NCBI RefSeq assembly: GCF_033807715.1
Contig: NC_084599.1
Span: forward strand, 10,397,625-10,461,624
Direction of reading: 5' to 3'
Length of the DNA stretch: 64,000 nucleotides
DNA from: Cololabis saira
Lineage: Eukaryota; Chordata; Actinopteri; Beloniformes; Belonidae
Shown piece by piece: positions 44,936 to 58,496 of this stretch. Below the pieces are notes generated by a model. The model had not been told where the DNA came from. It saw only the letters and a list, made by a program, of their open reading frames with translations, and did not search any database. Position numbers and translations under genes: made by a program. The first letter of the stretch is position 1. Each line of letters begins with the position of its first letter.

Positions 44936-46855
44936 AAAGAGTGTGAGAAAAAAAGAAGCAGGAGGGGTCGGGGGTTGTGTGAACTCAGTCTAATGACAAG
45001 CAAACTGGCCGTGAAAAACATTCAGTTCACACACGAATTGTTCATTCATTTCCAGGAAGTAAACGTCGGTGCCGGTCTCTTCATCCTGTCCTATATCACT
45101 CGTGGTACGCTGCCAACAGTTTATACACATGGAAATGTGTCCTTCCCACTGCTGCAGAGAAAGGAAGAGTCCCTTGATAGCAACTTATTCAGATGTAGGA
45201 GAGTCAGAGTTTTATATGCACACACACGGAGAAGCACACTCTGCTGGTGGAGGAACAATAAGCCCACGTGGAACGCCAGTTTTCCCGACCAGAATCATCT
45301 TTATTCAGAAGCCACTTGGCCTATGGTGATAGCGGCCGCGTTCTTTGTTCCTGTCATACCACACAACCTCGGGCTTCCACAACATGATACCACGCTAACT
45401 TCTCAGAGACATTGTGTCACTCTCATAGTGTGCGGACAAAAGTTTTGGAATTCTAGACTTAAGAAGCTGGGAGGACAGACTCGCCCGTGGCCGCTGATGA
45501 GAGCAACTTTATGAAACGGACTTTTCAAAGAAAAAAAAATGAAAGAGTGCTTATTACTGACTGCATCAAGCTTTCTGCTTTGAACTCTCGTCTACTCTCT
45601 GTGCTTGGCTTGGTAGTGGATGTAGAAGAGCCGTGAAGACGGAGGGATAAGAGTGAAAGAGGGACAAGGTTGGGAAAACAAGTATTTAAAAGATAAAAAG
45701 CAGACTCCAGATGATGAGGGAGCAGCGGTGTGTGATTAAATGGCCGACGTGGTCCCGCTGGGCTAGATCCCTTATTGCATTTTAATAGGGGGCTGGATGA
45801 TCCTTGACCCTTTGTGGTGGCGTATAGCACACATCAAACCGCTCGGCTTCACAAACCCCCCCAAGCAAGGCATCTGGGTATCAAGAATTAGGTGTATTTT
45901 GTGTGTCTGTGAGGCCGTGCCGGGTCACACGTTCATGTGTTTATCCTGTTTCCATGGGAACCCAACCAGTAGCCTTGGGCTAATAGCAACAAGCCAAGGC
46001 ATACATTATTTGTCGGTGCATATCTGTGCCCACAGGACTTTAAAATATGAGCGATGCACTTAAATGCAAGCCTCCCATTCACACATTTCAAAGGGCCGTC
46101 CTGCTTTCCCCGTCATTCTTTCCTTCAGCCCCGTAGCGAGGCAGGCCTTCCCCTCAATCATCAGTCCCTCCTTTTCACCTTCTCTTTCTCCCGGCTCCAC
46201 ATGCTAAGTGGGAACATTGTTACGGTCAATTTGTCCCATTCAGAGTCCCCGGTGGGCAGTGTCCCTGTCCTGACAGCCTGCAGACAGAGACCACACTGCC
46301 TGAGAGGCCTTGACATCAAGGTCCAGAGGACAGGAAAGAGAAAGGAGGGGGGAAACGGTTGACGTGAGGTAATGAGGGTAGAAGTGGTATGGAGGCTGAA
46401 TGTGTGAAGGAAAACAAGCTGGGGGGAAATTCTGAAAAGAAAGAAAGACAAAAAAAGAAAGAAAAGGAGGCTGAAGTGCCAGGTTTAATGTGGGCCTTGA
46501 GACTTTGCAGCTAAACATTGTTTGATGCCCATCTGTCAATCCTTGATTTGACGATCTAAGTGGTGGCGGGTTTGCTTGCAAAGATGATGCTACTAACGAC
46601 TGATTAATGGTTTCACACTGATGTCCTTTAGAGTAGCGCTAAGTCTTTCTGTATCAAGGATTACGGTAACTCAACCACCACAGAGACTTCAGAGACATGC
46701 TTGCATCAAGTCCAACAAGCCAACAGAGCATCAACCGTGGTACATGACACAATTCGTGCACCAAATTTTCGCTTGTTCAAATTTATGTTAAACAAGAAAA
46801 TGCACAACCACAACAAAATCCACCATGGAGAGGAAGAAACGTGAAAAACAATAAA
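44936..46855. other. Unique non-coding stretch
   Basis: No gene was recognised; a 179-codon plus frame from 44975 has no recognisable domain. Confidence 0.5.
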
Positions 46856-46863
46856 CGTGGTAC

Positions 46864-47408
<545 letters not shown>

Positions 47409-47416
47409 CGTGGTAC

Positions 47417-50400
47417 TAATGGCAGCCACACCAGACTCATCCGTGAAGTCTACCTACAAGTTTTTAAAGAAGTATTTGCTGTCCCACCCCTTCTGACATG
47501 TATATCGCTTGTCTTTGCAAAGTGACATTAAAGTATTTTTTTTTATTCTTGTAATAGTGTGAATGGGGGAAAAAAGCATCAATAAATTCATTGATGAGGT
47601 ATGGTTTCAGGTCCTGAACCTGCCAGGAAGTTAACTGGCAAACAAAGCTTCATGTGACTAATCTACAGTAGGACTTTTATGACGGTGTTGGAACTGCACC
47701 AAGCCCACAGGTGAAGTAATCCCACCCTGGCAGGGCGCAGCAAGGAGCTGGTGGGTGGGTAGAGGGGGGGATTCAGTCTCGGTGACAAGACACCTGTTAT
47801 TTTAGCACACTGGGTGCAACACTTGCTCTGAAGAGAGGGGCTCCGAGTGGCCGTTAGCGCCAGAAACAAGTCACAAACAGCACACCCATTCAACCAAGAC
47901 TGGCAGGGTTGAATCACACTTGTATGGGGTACAGACAGACTGACTCACACATGTGCGCACATGCAAAGTCCCCACTAAACAGAAAGGCAAACAGAGGCGA
48001 TGTGATAGACAGTGTCCCTTATGTTTCTGTCTGTTAGGTAGAGACAAGCTCACTCCTTCATCCTCTCTTCTCTCTTTGATCCACAAACACACAAAGAATT
48101 CTTCAAACTAATTGGCAAATGCAGCCACTTCGGTAAAGACAGCAGGGATCCGTGAGGGGAAAACGTGTCTACGGCGAAATGTTGCAGATCTCCCTAAATT
48201 AGCTAACTTTATAATAAATCACTGGGAACTGCTAGCCAAGGATTAGCCAAGCTCCAGTGAGCAGTTTGTTAAGCTGCAAGGAGACGCACTGGGGTCAGAG
48301 AAAACGGCGCCAAAAAACTGACATCAGCACTGGGACCTTGGAGGAGTATGACCCCCCCTGCCTGATTTCCTGGGCACACATTTAGCCTCGTTATCTGAGT
48401 TCTCTATTCCACTGACACTAAATCCTGCTCCTATATTAGGCTTTAAACTTGAATAATGATTTTGATTCTGCTGAGGATTAGGAACTAATCTCTTTCAGTG
48501 TCCAGAACATTAGCTCCTAACATCAGGTACAATCTTTCTTAAAGTGCTTTTCTTATGTTTGTCTTGGACAATTTTCTGTGCAATCTTGCCCCCTACTGAG
48601 CCATTTCTCTTGAAAGAAGTGAGGTTTCCTGCAGTCTGGTTATTTTTACACTGACTGACAAAACATTTATCCCTTCCTCCCCAGGTGCAGAGAAATCTTT
48701 TGGGACCTTATAAATTCCTTCTATATCACCCTTTCCTAAAACTAATTTAGAAATATGTCAGGAAAAGAGGCTAATATTTAGTATCCGTCTGCAGCTCCCT
48801 TGTGTGGGTACGTTTTTCCTGTTAAACCTTTCTGAGATTTAACTAGAAGCAGCAGCAAAAAACTGGTTCTAATCTAAACTTTCAGAAGTATTTTTTCCCT
48901 CATCCCTAAAAGAAATCACGGTATCGTCAGAAGATCAGAGATCGTGTCAGGTGGGTGGTTCCTCTCTTGTCATTATCATCCCCAGTAATTATATGACAAG
49001 CACTATCAGAGAGTGACCCTGTGATAACGCTTGTCATGTAATTACAGGTGATGAAGCAACAAGAGGATGTCAGCCCCTGAAGAGATGTTCTCTCCTCCTT
49101 CTGTCAAGGAAGCAGCAAAACACAGATGATTAGACAAGTGTATGATCATCTCTCCTTTCATGTGGCTTATGTCTCACCCTAACATCTTCCCTTTCATCAC
49201 CTTTATGTATCCCACTCTGTTACTGTATATATAAAAAAAAAACAGGTCTGAAACAAAGTTGGTGCACTTTCTGGTATCGCCTGAGCAGCAGAGCCAACAC
49301 AAAACATATCTTATGCATCTTATGTTATCTGCAGGATGACCTTTGAACCCCGGCTGTCAGAGCATGTGACCCCTCTGACAAGGAGGAATTAAAGACTCCT
49401 TGGCCCTCCAAGGTGGACTGATAGAGTTAAGAGTGACAGGAAGGTTAGTGGAGGTGCTGGTAACCCCTTGGCGGTGTCTATCCTCCCACTGGATGAGCGC
49501 ACTGTCTCACTTTCTTTGGATGCCTGGACTCGTCTGGTCTCTCACACACACACTGGGGCTCATTTGAGAATGCTTGAACCCTTGGGGACTTTACCTACTT
49601 CTCCTGTCTCACTCTTTCCAGTCCACAAACCTCAGCAGTGGACAAAAAAGGCAAGTTGAAAGGCAATTTGAATTTGAAACAGGGGGCCAAAGGAAAAAAA
49701 AATGTGTAGGACTCCTTGGAGTGAGCTAAAAATAAATAAATAAAATAACAAATGCATAAATCTGACACTTTTCAGGGAAGCAGCTGCAAATAGCCGACTG
49801 TAAGGATATGAGCCATTGCAGAGGCAGAGAGAAAGAGAGGAATGGCACAGCGTGAAAGGCTGGACTGGTGGACACTGGGGGGCCCAGCGGTTAGGACAGA
49901 CGACCCCTTGCATATAATAACTTCATAGAAGAAATTCACAAAACATCATGAACATCAAACTCACTCATGACCAGGACAGACAGAGTGTGCGCCCACAGTC
50001 CTGAAACAGTCACTATTTTGAGGAGATTTTGAGAAAAAAAGGGGAAAAAATGGGGGGGGTCTAGCTGTAAAGCAAATAATTGTAAAGACCAAAAACCCAG
50101 CTTTTCTACAGAAAGTCCACAATCCCAGAATTTGTAGAATTTCCTCAATAAATATATTGCCTATGGATCAGTGGGACATCATAATCCAACTAATACTGTA
50201 ACAGATCAAATAACTCCAAAGCCAGTTTAAATCATGATGTAAATTTGACAAGAGTAAATATCAAATCAATACGGATGGGGAAGCGCCAGTTTATTGCTGG
50301 AAGCAGCTTGTTTCGTGTATCTGCAATCTACGCAGTAAGAAATTAAAAAAATGACACGGTCAAACCTCGACACGTCAAAGACCGGACACGAGCCCGCTCT

Positions 50401-50427
50401 CGACTGCTGTCTCATTCTCATTCCACC
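47417..50427. other. Unique non-coding stretch
   Basis: No gene or transposon was recognised. Confidence 0.5.
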
Positions 50428-50430
50428 TTA

Positions 50431-50565
50431 GGGCTGATTCAAGGTTCCGCGTTACACCGACGCAGAGCCTACGGCGTAGGGTACCGCGCCGTACGGTGCG
50501 CGTCGCCGCGGTACCTTACGCCGTAGGCTCTGCGTCGATTTAACGCGGAACCATAATTTTAGGCT
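50431..50565. mobile_element. Palindromic Harbinger-like miniature element
   Basis: Arms of about 45 bp (gttccgcgtta..., 50451 onward, and its complement ending near 50552) match at about 42 positions around a short GC-rich loop. TTA flanks both ends (50428-50430, 50566-50568), the 3-bp duplication of PIF/Harbinger. Its gcgtcgatttaacgc arm is the same sequence found inside the hAT copies at 37.45, 44.54 and 47.0 kb. Confidence 0.75.
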
Positions 50566-50599
50566 TTAATCATTTTCGATAAGTGCCTCCAGCGCAGTC

Positions 50600-51550
50600 C
50601 CCACACCCCCCGGACCCCTCGGCTCACTCACCTCTGCTTATCAAGACCAAGGTGCCGTCGGGAGAACAATGCTTTGAGTCAACAATGCGTCCCGGCGGAG
50701 CCGCAGAGAGCCCGGGGATGTTTCAGTGGAGCGGGCTCGCTGGTGCGTTACCAGATCCTGCGCAGGGCTTCGCAAACTACTCCTCCCTGTCGCACCTGTC
50801 TCTGGCAAAAACTGAGCCCCCACGCCGGTCTGACATCCATAAGACAACTGTCTCAGGGCAGGGGGGTTGTGTGTCCCAAAAACCCCTGTTTGGTGTGAAT
50901 ATGCCAGGCGGCGGCACCTGTCCCCCGGTGCGCAGCAGCGGTCCACAAAGAGCCTCTATGTCGCGCAACGACACATGACATTCCCCGGTGTTGGTCTCTG
51001 CAGCAAATACTCCCTCAAAGACAGCCGTCCCAGATCTCCAAGTGATCTGGAAAAGGCTGAAAGGAAAGCACTCAGTGATGGAAAGGAACAAACAATAATA
51101 CCCCCGTCCAGCTTCACAGCTGGCACAAGCCCTGCTGCTGCTGCGGCGTAGGAGATTTTTTTTTTTTACATTTGCTCCCCTCCTTGTCCGTCCAGTTGTG
51201 ATACCAGCCCTCCGGTGCCAGCAAATACTTGATCTATTTCGCCGCTCCGCACGACTGCTGCTCTGTCATTTTTGCAGTCTTTTTCCTCCCCTGCAGTCTT
51301 CAATGTAAGAGAAGTGTACGCATTTTCATTATTTGCTCCGGCGCCTTCACTTCCATGCAAGAACAAGCGCTGGATCCCGCGCACTGCAAAGTCCCATTCA
51401 TTGGTGTATATATAAAAAAAAAAATCCCACAAGCTCGTGTTCTCCGAGCTTCACTCGGCAGTTTCGGTGAAGTGGGAGCACTTCGGCGTTTGTCTTCTAG
51501 CGGCTGAATGAGCTACAGCATCTCCGGCACTGCTGTCATCCACGAGAGAT
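50600..51550. promoter_or_regulatory. CpG-dense patch, candidate promoter or first exon
   Basis: This stretch is visibly richer in CpG than its neighbours and free of repeats. On the minus strand a donor-like gcagag/gtgagt lies near 50632, so an untranslated first exon on that strand is possible. A TATATAAAA at 51408-51416 would fit the plus strand better. Frames of about 100 codons on both strands have no recognisable domain. Orientation and function are undecided. Confidence 0.28.
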
Positions 51551-51663
51551 CCCGAAAGAGCCTGTTAGTGCCAAAACCTGAAGCAGAATTACACGGCAAC
51601 TGGAATGGAATTGATTAGTGACTAATTGGGGTTAATTATCAAACAGGCCTTACCACATAAAAT

Positions 51664-52429
51664 CAGTGGCGTCAATTCAGTGGAAGCTAAGGTATGGCAA
51701 GGTTACAAGTCACAGAACTTAACTAGAGTATCAATCAACACGTCCAGCAAATACTCATCACACAAGTCTGCTATGGAGCTTATCTGTGTGGTCAAGAAAA
51801 TGTGAACTTTTTCAAATCCAGTCTCACTCACTGCAAAAACTCAAAATCTTACCAGGAATATTTGTCTTATTTCTAGTTAAAATGTCTAATTTTTAGTCAA
51901 AAAATCTCACTACACTTAAAACAAGAGTCATCACCAGAAAAATAACTTGTTATTTGACCATTTTCACCTGTTTCAAGTAAATTTTCACTTGAAATAAGTA
52001 GAAAAATCTGCCAGTGGGACAAGATTTATCTTCTCATTACAAGCAAAAAAATCTTGTTCCACTGGCAGATTTTTCCACTTATTTTAAGTGAAAATCTACT
52101 TGAAACAGGTGAAAATGGTTGTTTTTGAGTCTTGTCTTAAATGTAATGAGATTTTTTTTTTGACTAAAAATTAGACATTTTAACTAGAAATAAGACAAAT
52201 GTTCTTGTTAAGATTGTGAGTTTTTGCAGTGTATAATAACTAGTGAAATCGATCATGTTGTTCTGATTTGCATTTGTAGTTATTCTATATGTATTAAGTA
52301 ATAGAATAATCAATACAAATAGACACAGAGTAATTCCATAAATGTATTTAAAAAACAAACATTTACATTTTCCCTTGAAGCCAAGGTGTGGCGGCTGCCA
52401 TACCTTGCCATACCCAATTGATGCCCCTG
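51664..52429. mobile_element. Element with CAGTGGCG ends and a 19-bp flanking direct repeat
   Basis: The left end cagtggcgtcaatt and the complement of the right end, caggggcatcaatt, agree at 12 of 14 positions. Further inward both ends carry ggtatggcaagg. A perfect 19-bp direct repeat (aggccttaccacataaaat) stands immediately outside each end (51645-51663, 52430-52448). CAG ends suggest hAT, but hAT makes 8-bp duplications. A second element is nested inside. Confidence 0.75.
51829..52231. mobile_element. Foldback miniature element (CACTGCAAAAACT type), nested
   Basis: The left half matches the complement of the right half over nearly its whole length. It starts cactgcaaaaactca and includes tttcacctgtttcaag and aatctgccagtgg. 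The 403-bp element could form a hairpin with arms of about 190 bp. I remember this start as a very common fish repeat; its target duplication is unresolved. Confidence 0.88.
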
Positions 52430-52448
52430 AGGCCTTACCACATAAAAT

Positions 52449-55400
52449 CCCCCAAATTCAAGGTGGAGTCAATTTACTGCGGACTAACTTTCGTGGTTGC
52501 AATCTGAGAACTGGTATCTGTGTGGTTAAACCCGAGTTAAGGTCATATTACACCTGCAGGCGCACACCTGAGCTACAGCTCTATTGACACAGATCACTTC
52601 TTGGTAAACTTATTCCATGGAAACTTTGATCTATGAATGCAAACACAATGATTGTCACACTATTGTTGCTGAAACCCAGAGGAGTGATTCTGAGTTTCCC
52701 AGTGATGTGCCTCACTACTCAAATTTCTTGAAAAAGAAGAAAGAGAGAAAAGAAACAGGTTTTAAGCAACGTGGGAAGCAGGGGAGTGGGAGATGGGCTT
52801 GTCCAGTTTTGTTCCCCTCTTTTTATGTTATTTATTAACAGCTTTTGACTATTGCAACCTGTCAAACTTAAATGTGCAGCAGAAATCAAGATGTTACATT
52901 AATTGCAGTAAAAACTAGATCCACCTCCATCCATTTTCATTAGGTTTTAATTTGAGTTTTGTATGAACCTCTTTAATGGAAACTATTTTCAAAACAGTTC
53001 CTGGAAGTCTGATTCACTATTCAGAACAATAAACTTGAAAATACTGTTTCCACGCCTGCATTTGCATCGTCTCTTTGAGCCTAAATTAACACAACAGAAG
53101 AATAATTTGGTCTCATTAGATCTCCATTAGCCTCCACTCTGTTGCTCCAGAAGTTTGTATTTTAAATTAATGTGTAATCACTCGATTTCTTTTTTAGACA
53201 AATGTGGTTCACCCAGTGGTCCCAACTACTTTAAAATGCAATTGAGTTCTGAGCACAGGCAAGCACTGTGAGTGGGCAATTCTCTCGCTGCATGTGTCAC
53301 ATGTGCAAAAGGAGTTAAAAGCCCACTGGACCTTTTCATGAAATTGCTAGAAGCCAAAGCCACTTTTAAGCTTTAAGCCATGAATAATTAATATTGGAAA
53401 TAATGACTTCCACAAGCTTGAAGGCTCATGTGCATATTTCCAACTCTTTACTATCATAATAAATCTAAAGCCAGTGCAGCCTGACAGCCTTCATACAAGC
53501 CTCTGGACAGCTATGCTAATTCAAATGACCCCAGCCCTCTTGTGGGAGAGTTATGCAAATAAGAAATTATTAAATATAATTTAATCAAAATGTATTCATC
53601 AAGAAATGTTTATTAACTATTAACTTTAATAACTTAACCCAACTCTTTAACTTTGACAGGAATTTTTGGTCATTCAGAAGTCCCAAAAAGGCTTGATCTT
53701 GACATATAGGACTGTAATTATTATTCCAAGAGCTCCATTTTTATTACTTTATAATATGACCAGCTCTTGTCTGACATTCATAGTTTGCTAACGTATTGTC
53801 CTGTTATTTTTCTTATCTCAATTTGCACAGCCAAAATTCTGTGTTCCAGCACTATGATACTCATTATTAATCTTCCTTATCACCTCATGTTGCCTGTCAC
53901 TTTGTACCTTCAAAAACAAAAACAAAAAACCAGACAAACAAACTATTGAAAGTCTTTGCACAGGCTGATTGTGGTGACAACAAAGGACACTTCTCTGACA
54001 GTAATGTTAATCAGGTGGACCTCGGCTCTCAAACGATGGAATAATCATGAGTTCTCCTCCCCCACTTGAATTCTGATTTTGTATTGCTCTCACTTGTATT
54101 CCACAGGTGTATATAAGAAATGAATGCAATAGGTTTGGTTTTCTTGCAAATTGCAATCAAAAGAGCTGCCTGCGAGTATGCAATATCTGCAAGTTCCTGA
54201 GATGAAAGAACAAATTACATGACGCTGTGGAATACAGAGAGAAAGTCTTGTGTACACACCTGAGGGTGCATGTTCTAGTCATATGGGCGTTCATCTCTGC
54301 GTTAAGAGCGTGAGAACTCTGTTTTTGTTTCCTTCATCCCAGCCGCTGCCCCACACTTATCTTCCGCCCAAAATCAGTACCTGAATCTATCTTTTCAAAA
54401 ATGGATTCATTGCATGTGTGCACATGTGTGAATGTGTGCGTCTGTTTTCTTGAAAACCAAAGTTAATGCAACATTTATGCATGAATGATACCTTAATGAA
54501 CAACAGGACAGGAAGAAAAGAGTAAAAAAGAAAAAAGACAAAGCATTTAACATTGAAATAACATTTCCTTAACAGTTATACGTCCAATCAGTAACCAGTC
54601 CTCTGACCAATACTAGGGACGCCCAAACTGAACATAGAGGCATTTTCCGGAATTATTTCCATATTAAATTTACACTTAAAGCCACTGTATGTTGCAATAG
54701 CACTTCGGAGCACACAGGGCCATATAGAGCCACTGATAATGCTGGTAATGTGCTAATGAGCGGGGATAATCTGGCATTTCTTGTAACACTGATTTGTTCC
54801 ACTAGAGCTAGACTTCATTGCACCTTACACCAGAGACTTACTCATAAACTTTCTTTTGACATGCTGCCAACATGTGGTCTCAAGTGCTATTAATACATAA
54901 AGTGGCATTTTAGTGCCCTTTTTCTTGTGCTTTTAAATTAAATTTTACTTTGTGGGCTCTTGTGCTTTTTTGAGATTAATAGTATATTTTTAAGTCAATA
55001 CATTTCGTTGAAGGACACTGCAGCAGTTTCGTAAGATGAACCTACATTTAGAGTGACAATCCAGGATCAATAGTTTTACTTTACTACTTTACAGGACACT
55101 GGAAAGTATATATGGTCCTCAGATGTAAAAAGAAATTTAAAAACAGTATTGCGAAGTGGGGGGAAATAAAACTCTTGAATAAATATCTCTTCCATACACT
55201 GCCAAAAAGAAATGGGCAGTGTATGGAAAGTGTTAAATGCCAAATGCCAAATGATATATACCAACAATATACATGCTCCAGTTACTTGTTACTTATATAT
55301 TTCTGCCATTCCAAAGCTCTTAAAAAGTTTTTTCCAAATCCCAGCTCTATTTTTCTGTTTACAGCTGCTTTGCACAGAAACTTTGAACCATGCTAAACAA

Positions 55401-56194
55401 AAGAACGTTCACTGTTTCATCTCCTGTCAAGTCTGTGTGCCATCAGTAAATAAATAACGAATCATTCTTTTTGTTCATATACTTTTCCTTTCATCCCACT
55501 TGTATGTCAGAGCAGCCGAGCAGTAGACCTGAGCATCATGAGTTTTAAAGAAGAGAGATAGCAAAGAGCTGCCATGGCAAAGTCAAGGAAGCTTATATAA
55601 CAGGAATGAAATAACACACAAATACAACCTTGGATGGTATATGGATTTTATAATCTTTCAACAGCACAGGGAAAGTGAAAGGGCAGCAGAGGATCCACTT
55701 AGGTGGACGTGTGTGTGTGTTAGTATGAGTAAGAAAGTATGCCTTGATGCCAGAGTTAAATCAGTTCTGATACATTTTTTAATCATAAATATCAATACAA
55801 AATATATATACTTCAGTCTCCAATGGGACCACTTTTCTCACATCAAAATAATCACAAGCTGTGAACAAGGATGCATAATCTATACGCAGATCAGTGATCA
55901 GACACGGGCTTAGTTGTAATTCTAACTACCAAGCTTATGATGATGACAAGTCATCAATATTAAATATGTTTAGTGATTCATTTAAATGACTGAGGCAGGA
56001 TACCTGTTTTGTATGAGTGATAGCTGAAAATGTTAATTGAAATTGCAATTGAGCACATAATCTGAAAATGACTGCAGGAAAGAAAGAACAGTCTTCAGCA
56101 AATTGAAACATCAGGCCGGTGATTGTCAAATTTGTGTGGTGTTAATAATTCCAGGTTGAATTCCCCCAAAATGTATTAGACATTTCGATTTCAT
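52449..56194. other. Unique non-coding stretch
   Basis: No gene was recognised. A perfect 14-bp inverted repeat (ttccatacactgcc at 55190-55203, complement at 55215-55228, 11-nt loop) is present. Confidence 0.5.
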
Positions 56195-56237
56195 TGTATA
56201 CAAGACCCCGAGATACTTGAACTCCTCCACCTGAGGC

Positions 56238-56848
56238 TTGTTCACGAGTGAGGGAACGATGGAGCGTGAGATTGACAGACGGATCGGTGCAGCGTCCGCA
56301 GTTATGCGGTCGATGTACCGGACCGTCGTGGTGAAGAAGGAGCTGAGTCGAAAGGCGAAGCTCTCGATTTACCGGTCAATCTACGCCCCTACCCTCACCT
56401 ATGGTCACGAACTTTGGGTAGTGACCGAAAGGACAAGATCGCGGATACAAGCGGCCGAGATGAGTTTCCTCCGCAGGGTGGCTGGACGCTCCCTTAGAGA
56501 TAGGGTGAGGAGTTCGGTCACCCGGGAGGAGCTCGGAGTCGAGCCGCTGCTCCTTCACATTGAGAGGAGTCAGCTGAGGTGGCTTGGGCATCTGTACCGG
56601 ATGCCTCCTGGACGCCTCCCTAGGGAGGTGTTCCAGGCATGTCCCTCCTCCCTAGGGAGGTGTTCCAGGCATGTCCCACCGGGAGGAGACCCCGGGGAAG
56701 ACCCAGGACACGCTGGAGAGACTATGTCTCTCGGCTGGCCTGGGAACGCCTCGGACTCCCCTCGGAGGAGCTGGAGGAAGTGTCTGGGGTGAAGGAAGTC
56801 TGGGCATCTCTGTTGAGAATGCTGACCCCGCGACCCGGGAACGGATAA
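56238..56848 (+). pseudogene. Rex3 reverse transcriptase C-terminal part, copy 3
   Basis: An open frame runs from LFTSEGTMEREIDRRIG through KKELSRKAKLSIYRS, TLTYGHELWVVTER and SQLRWLGHLYRMPPG to REVFQACP. Two copies of the 32-bp unit then shift the frame. RPRGRPRTRW and LAWERLGLPSEELEE follow in the next frame to a stop near 56848. The palm domain is absent, so it is inactive. Confidence 0.87.
56615..56678. repeat. 32-bp tandem repeat inside Rex3, two copies
   Basis: cctccctagggaggtgttcc starts at 56615 and 56647. It is the same unit as the four-copy array at 16465-16592, on the opposite strand. Confidence 0.93.
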
Positions 56849-56884
56849 GGGGCGGACGATCGGTGGATGGATGGATGTATACAA

Positions 56885-58438
56885 TAAGGCGAGTCCAGTG
56901 AGCTAGTTCAGACAGCCATCTCAAGCAAAAATTAGCTTGTTTTTGCCCCCTTTGCATGGTTTATTCCAATTACTCCATGTCGTTCATAGGACTATTCAAG
57001 GAGTGAGATGTTCTCACCTCTCATTTGCCTTCTGATGTCTCTCACCCACCAAGCTCTCTGTTGCTCTTGAAATCCCACCTCTTTCCCAGCATCCACCTGA
57101 AGGTTTCAGTTCTGTGAAGGGGGGGTTAAGTTATTTTCATCACCCTGAATTTCTCTAGGCATACCTCAAACGTGGGGACTGATTAGATCAGATCCTAGAA
57201 AACAAAAATCAATTGTTAGAAAGAGTTTGAGGTACAAGAACTGACCGACTGAAATGAAAACATTTGAAAAATCCCATTGGCATTTTCCCTTCTTTTTTTG
57301 ATTAGATGAAAAGATGGAAGATTTCAATAGTCATCATCTGCTTTGCACCTCAATAAAAAATGATGTAACAGTAACAGTAAAAAAAAGGCTTAAAATAAAT
57401 AAGGGCTCTCTGGTTAATGTTTTCTATTGGGGCATATTCTACTTGCTACAAGAACCAAGAAGTTTAAGGCTATAAACTAAATATATGTAACTTTATGCAC
57501 ACAAATGAAAAAGCAGGACTCCAATGTCCTTTATGTGGATCTGTCAGAATGACAGCAGGGATTTACTCATGTTATCCTTTAAATACCCACATATATTATG
57601 TGAAAGACATGAGGGTGAACAATGAAAGCTGCTTAGAGCTGGATACTAAATTATCTACATTCCTGCTGGTTTAGAAGGAGACACAACACAACCTACACAA
57701 AAAGCTGCATCATTGCGATTGTTTCTTCCGAAACATCAGGTATTTGTAATAATACAATTCAGTATGAACTGTCATAAATATGGACTTCGAAACATGGGAC
57801 CAAAAAAAGACATTGGAAGCAAGCAAGGAAGCAAGGCAAATGTTGATAATTCCTGTCTACTCTCCTTCCTAAGGTGATAAAATTCAGTGATGGAATATGA
57901 CAATACTTGATGGTGCTGGGAGTTCTTCACTTGGTTTCATAGTGTTATGGGCTTTATAATGAGCAGTTCAACTGGATGAGACAATGGTCATATGCCATGA
58001 TAATGACACATCCAGTGAGCCTGTATCCATAAACAAATCATCAGGGAAGTGAGCTCAGTGCTTGAAATGTTCTTTTTGTCTCTGTAACAAGGAAACGCTG
58101 AACCAACAAGATCTCAGTCACAAACATTTGGATCGAGTAACAACGTCTTCTTAAATGAAAGATGGATGTTTGCTCTGCTTGACTCTTTGCAAAACAAGCA
58201 ACCTCAGTTGTATATTTGCCTGTGTCTAAACACTGTGTTCCAGCATGGACTCGCAATTAAAAATACCTGGAAATAAAGTTAAGTCAATCTGTGTGTTAAT
58301 TACATGCTTGTTTTTATTGTGTGCACATTTAATACACTCTCAGTGTATAAATAGATCAGATTTTCCTGCTGTAAATTAAGAGGTCATCACTACAGAGAGG
58401 TTGCACAGAGATAGCCATCATTCTCTCATTGTGAATGA

Positions 58439-58496
<58 letters not shown>

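Larger units (their letters stand above)
56204..56875 (+). mobile_element. Rex3-type RTE copy 3 with 5' inversion
   Basis: A 9-bp direct repeat tgtatacaa flanks it (56195-56203, 56876-56884). The first 35 bp run antisense (gagatacttgaactcctc), then the sequence switches to sense at ttgttcacgagtgagg. In sense order these two pieces are adjacent, so the 5' end was inverted on insertion, a twin-priming pattern. The 3' end is a tgga tandem tail, usual for RTE elements. Confidence 0.92.

Noticed and set aside
44975..45514. 179-codon plus frame
   Set aside because: No recognisable domain or conservation cue; likely chance.
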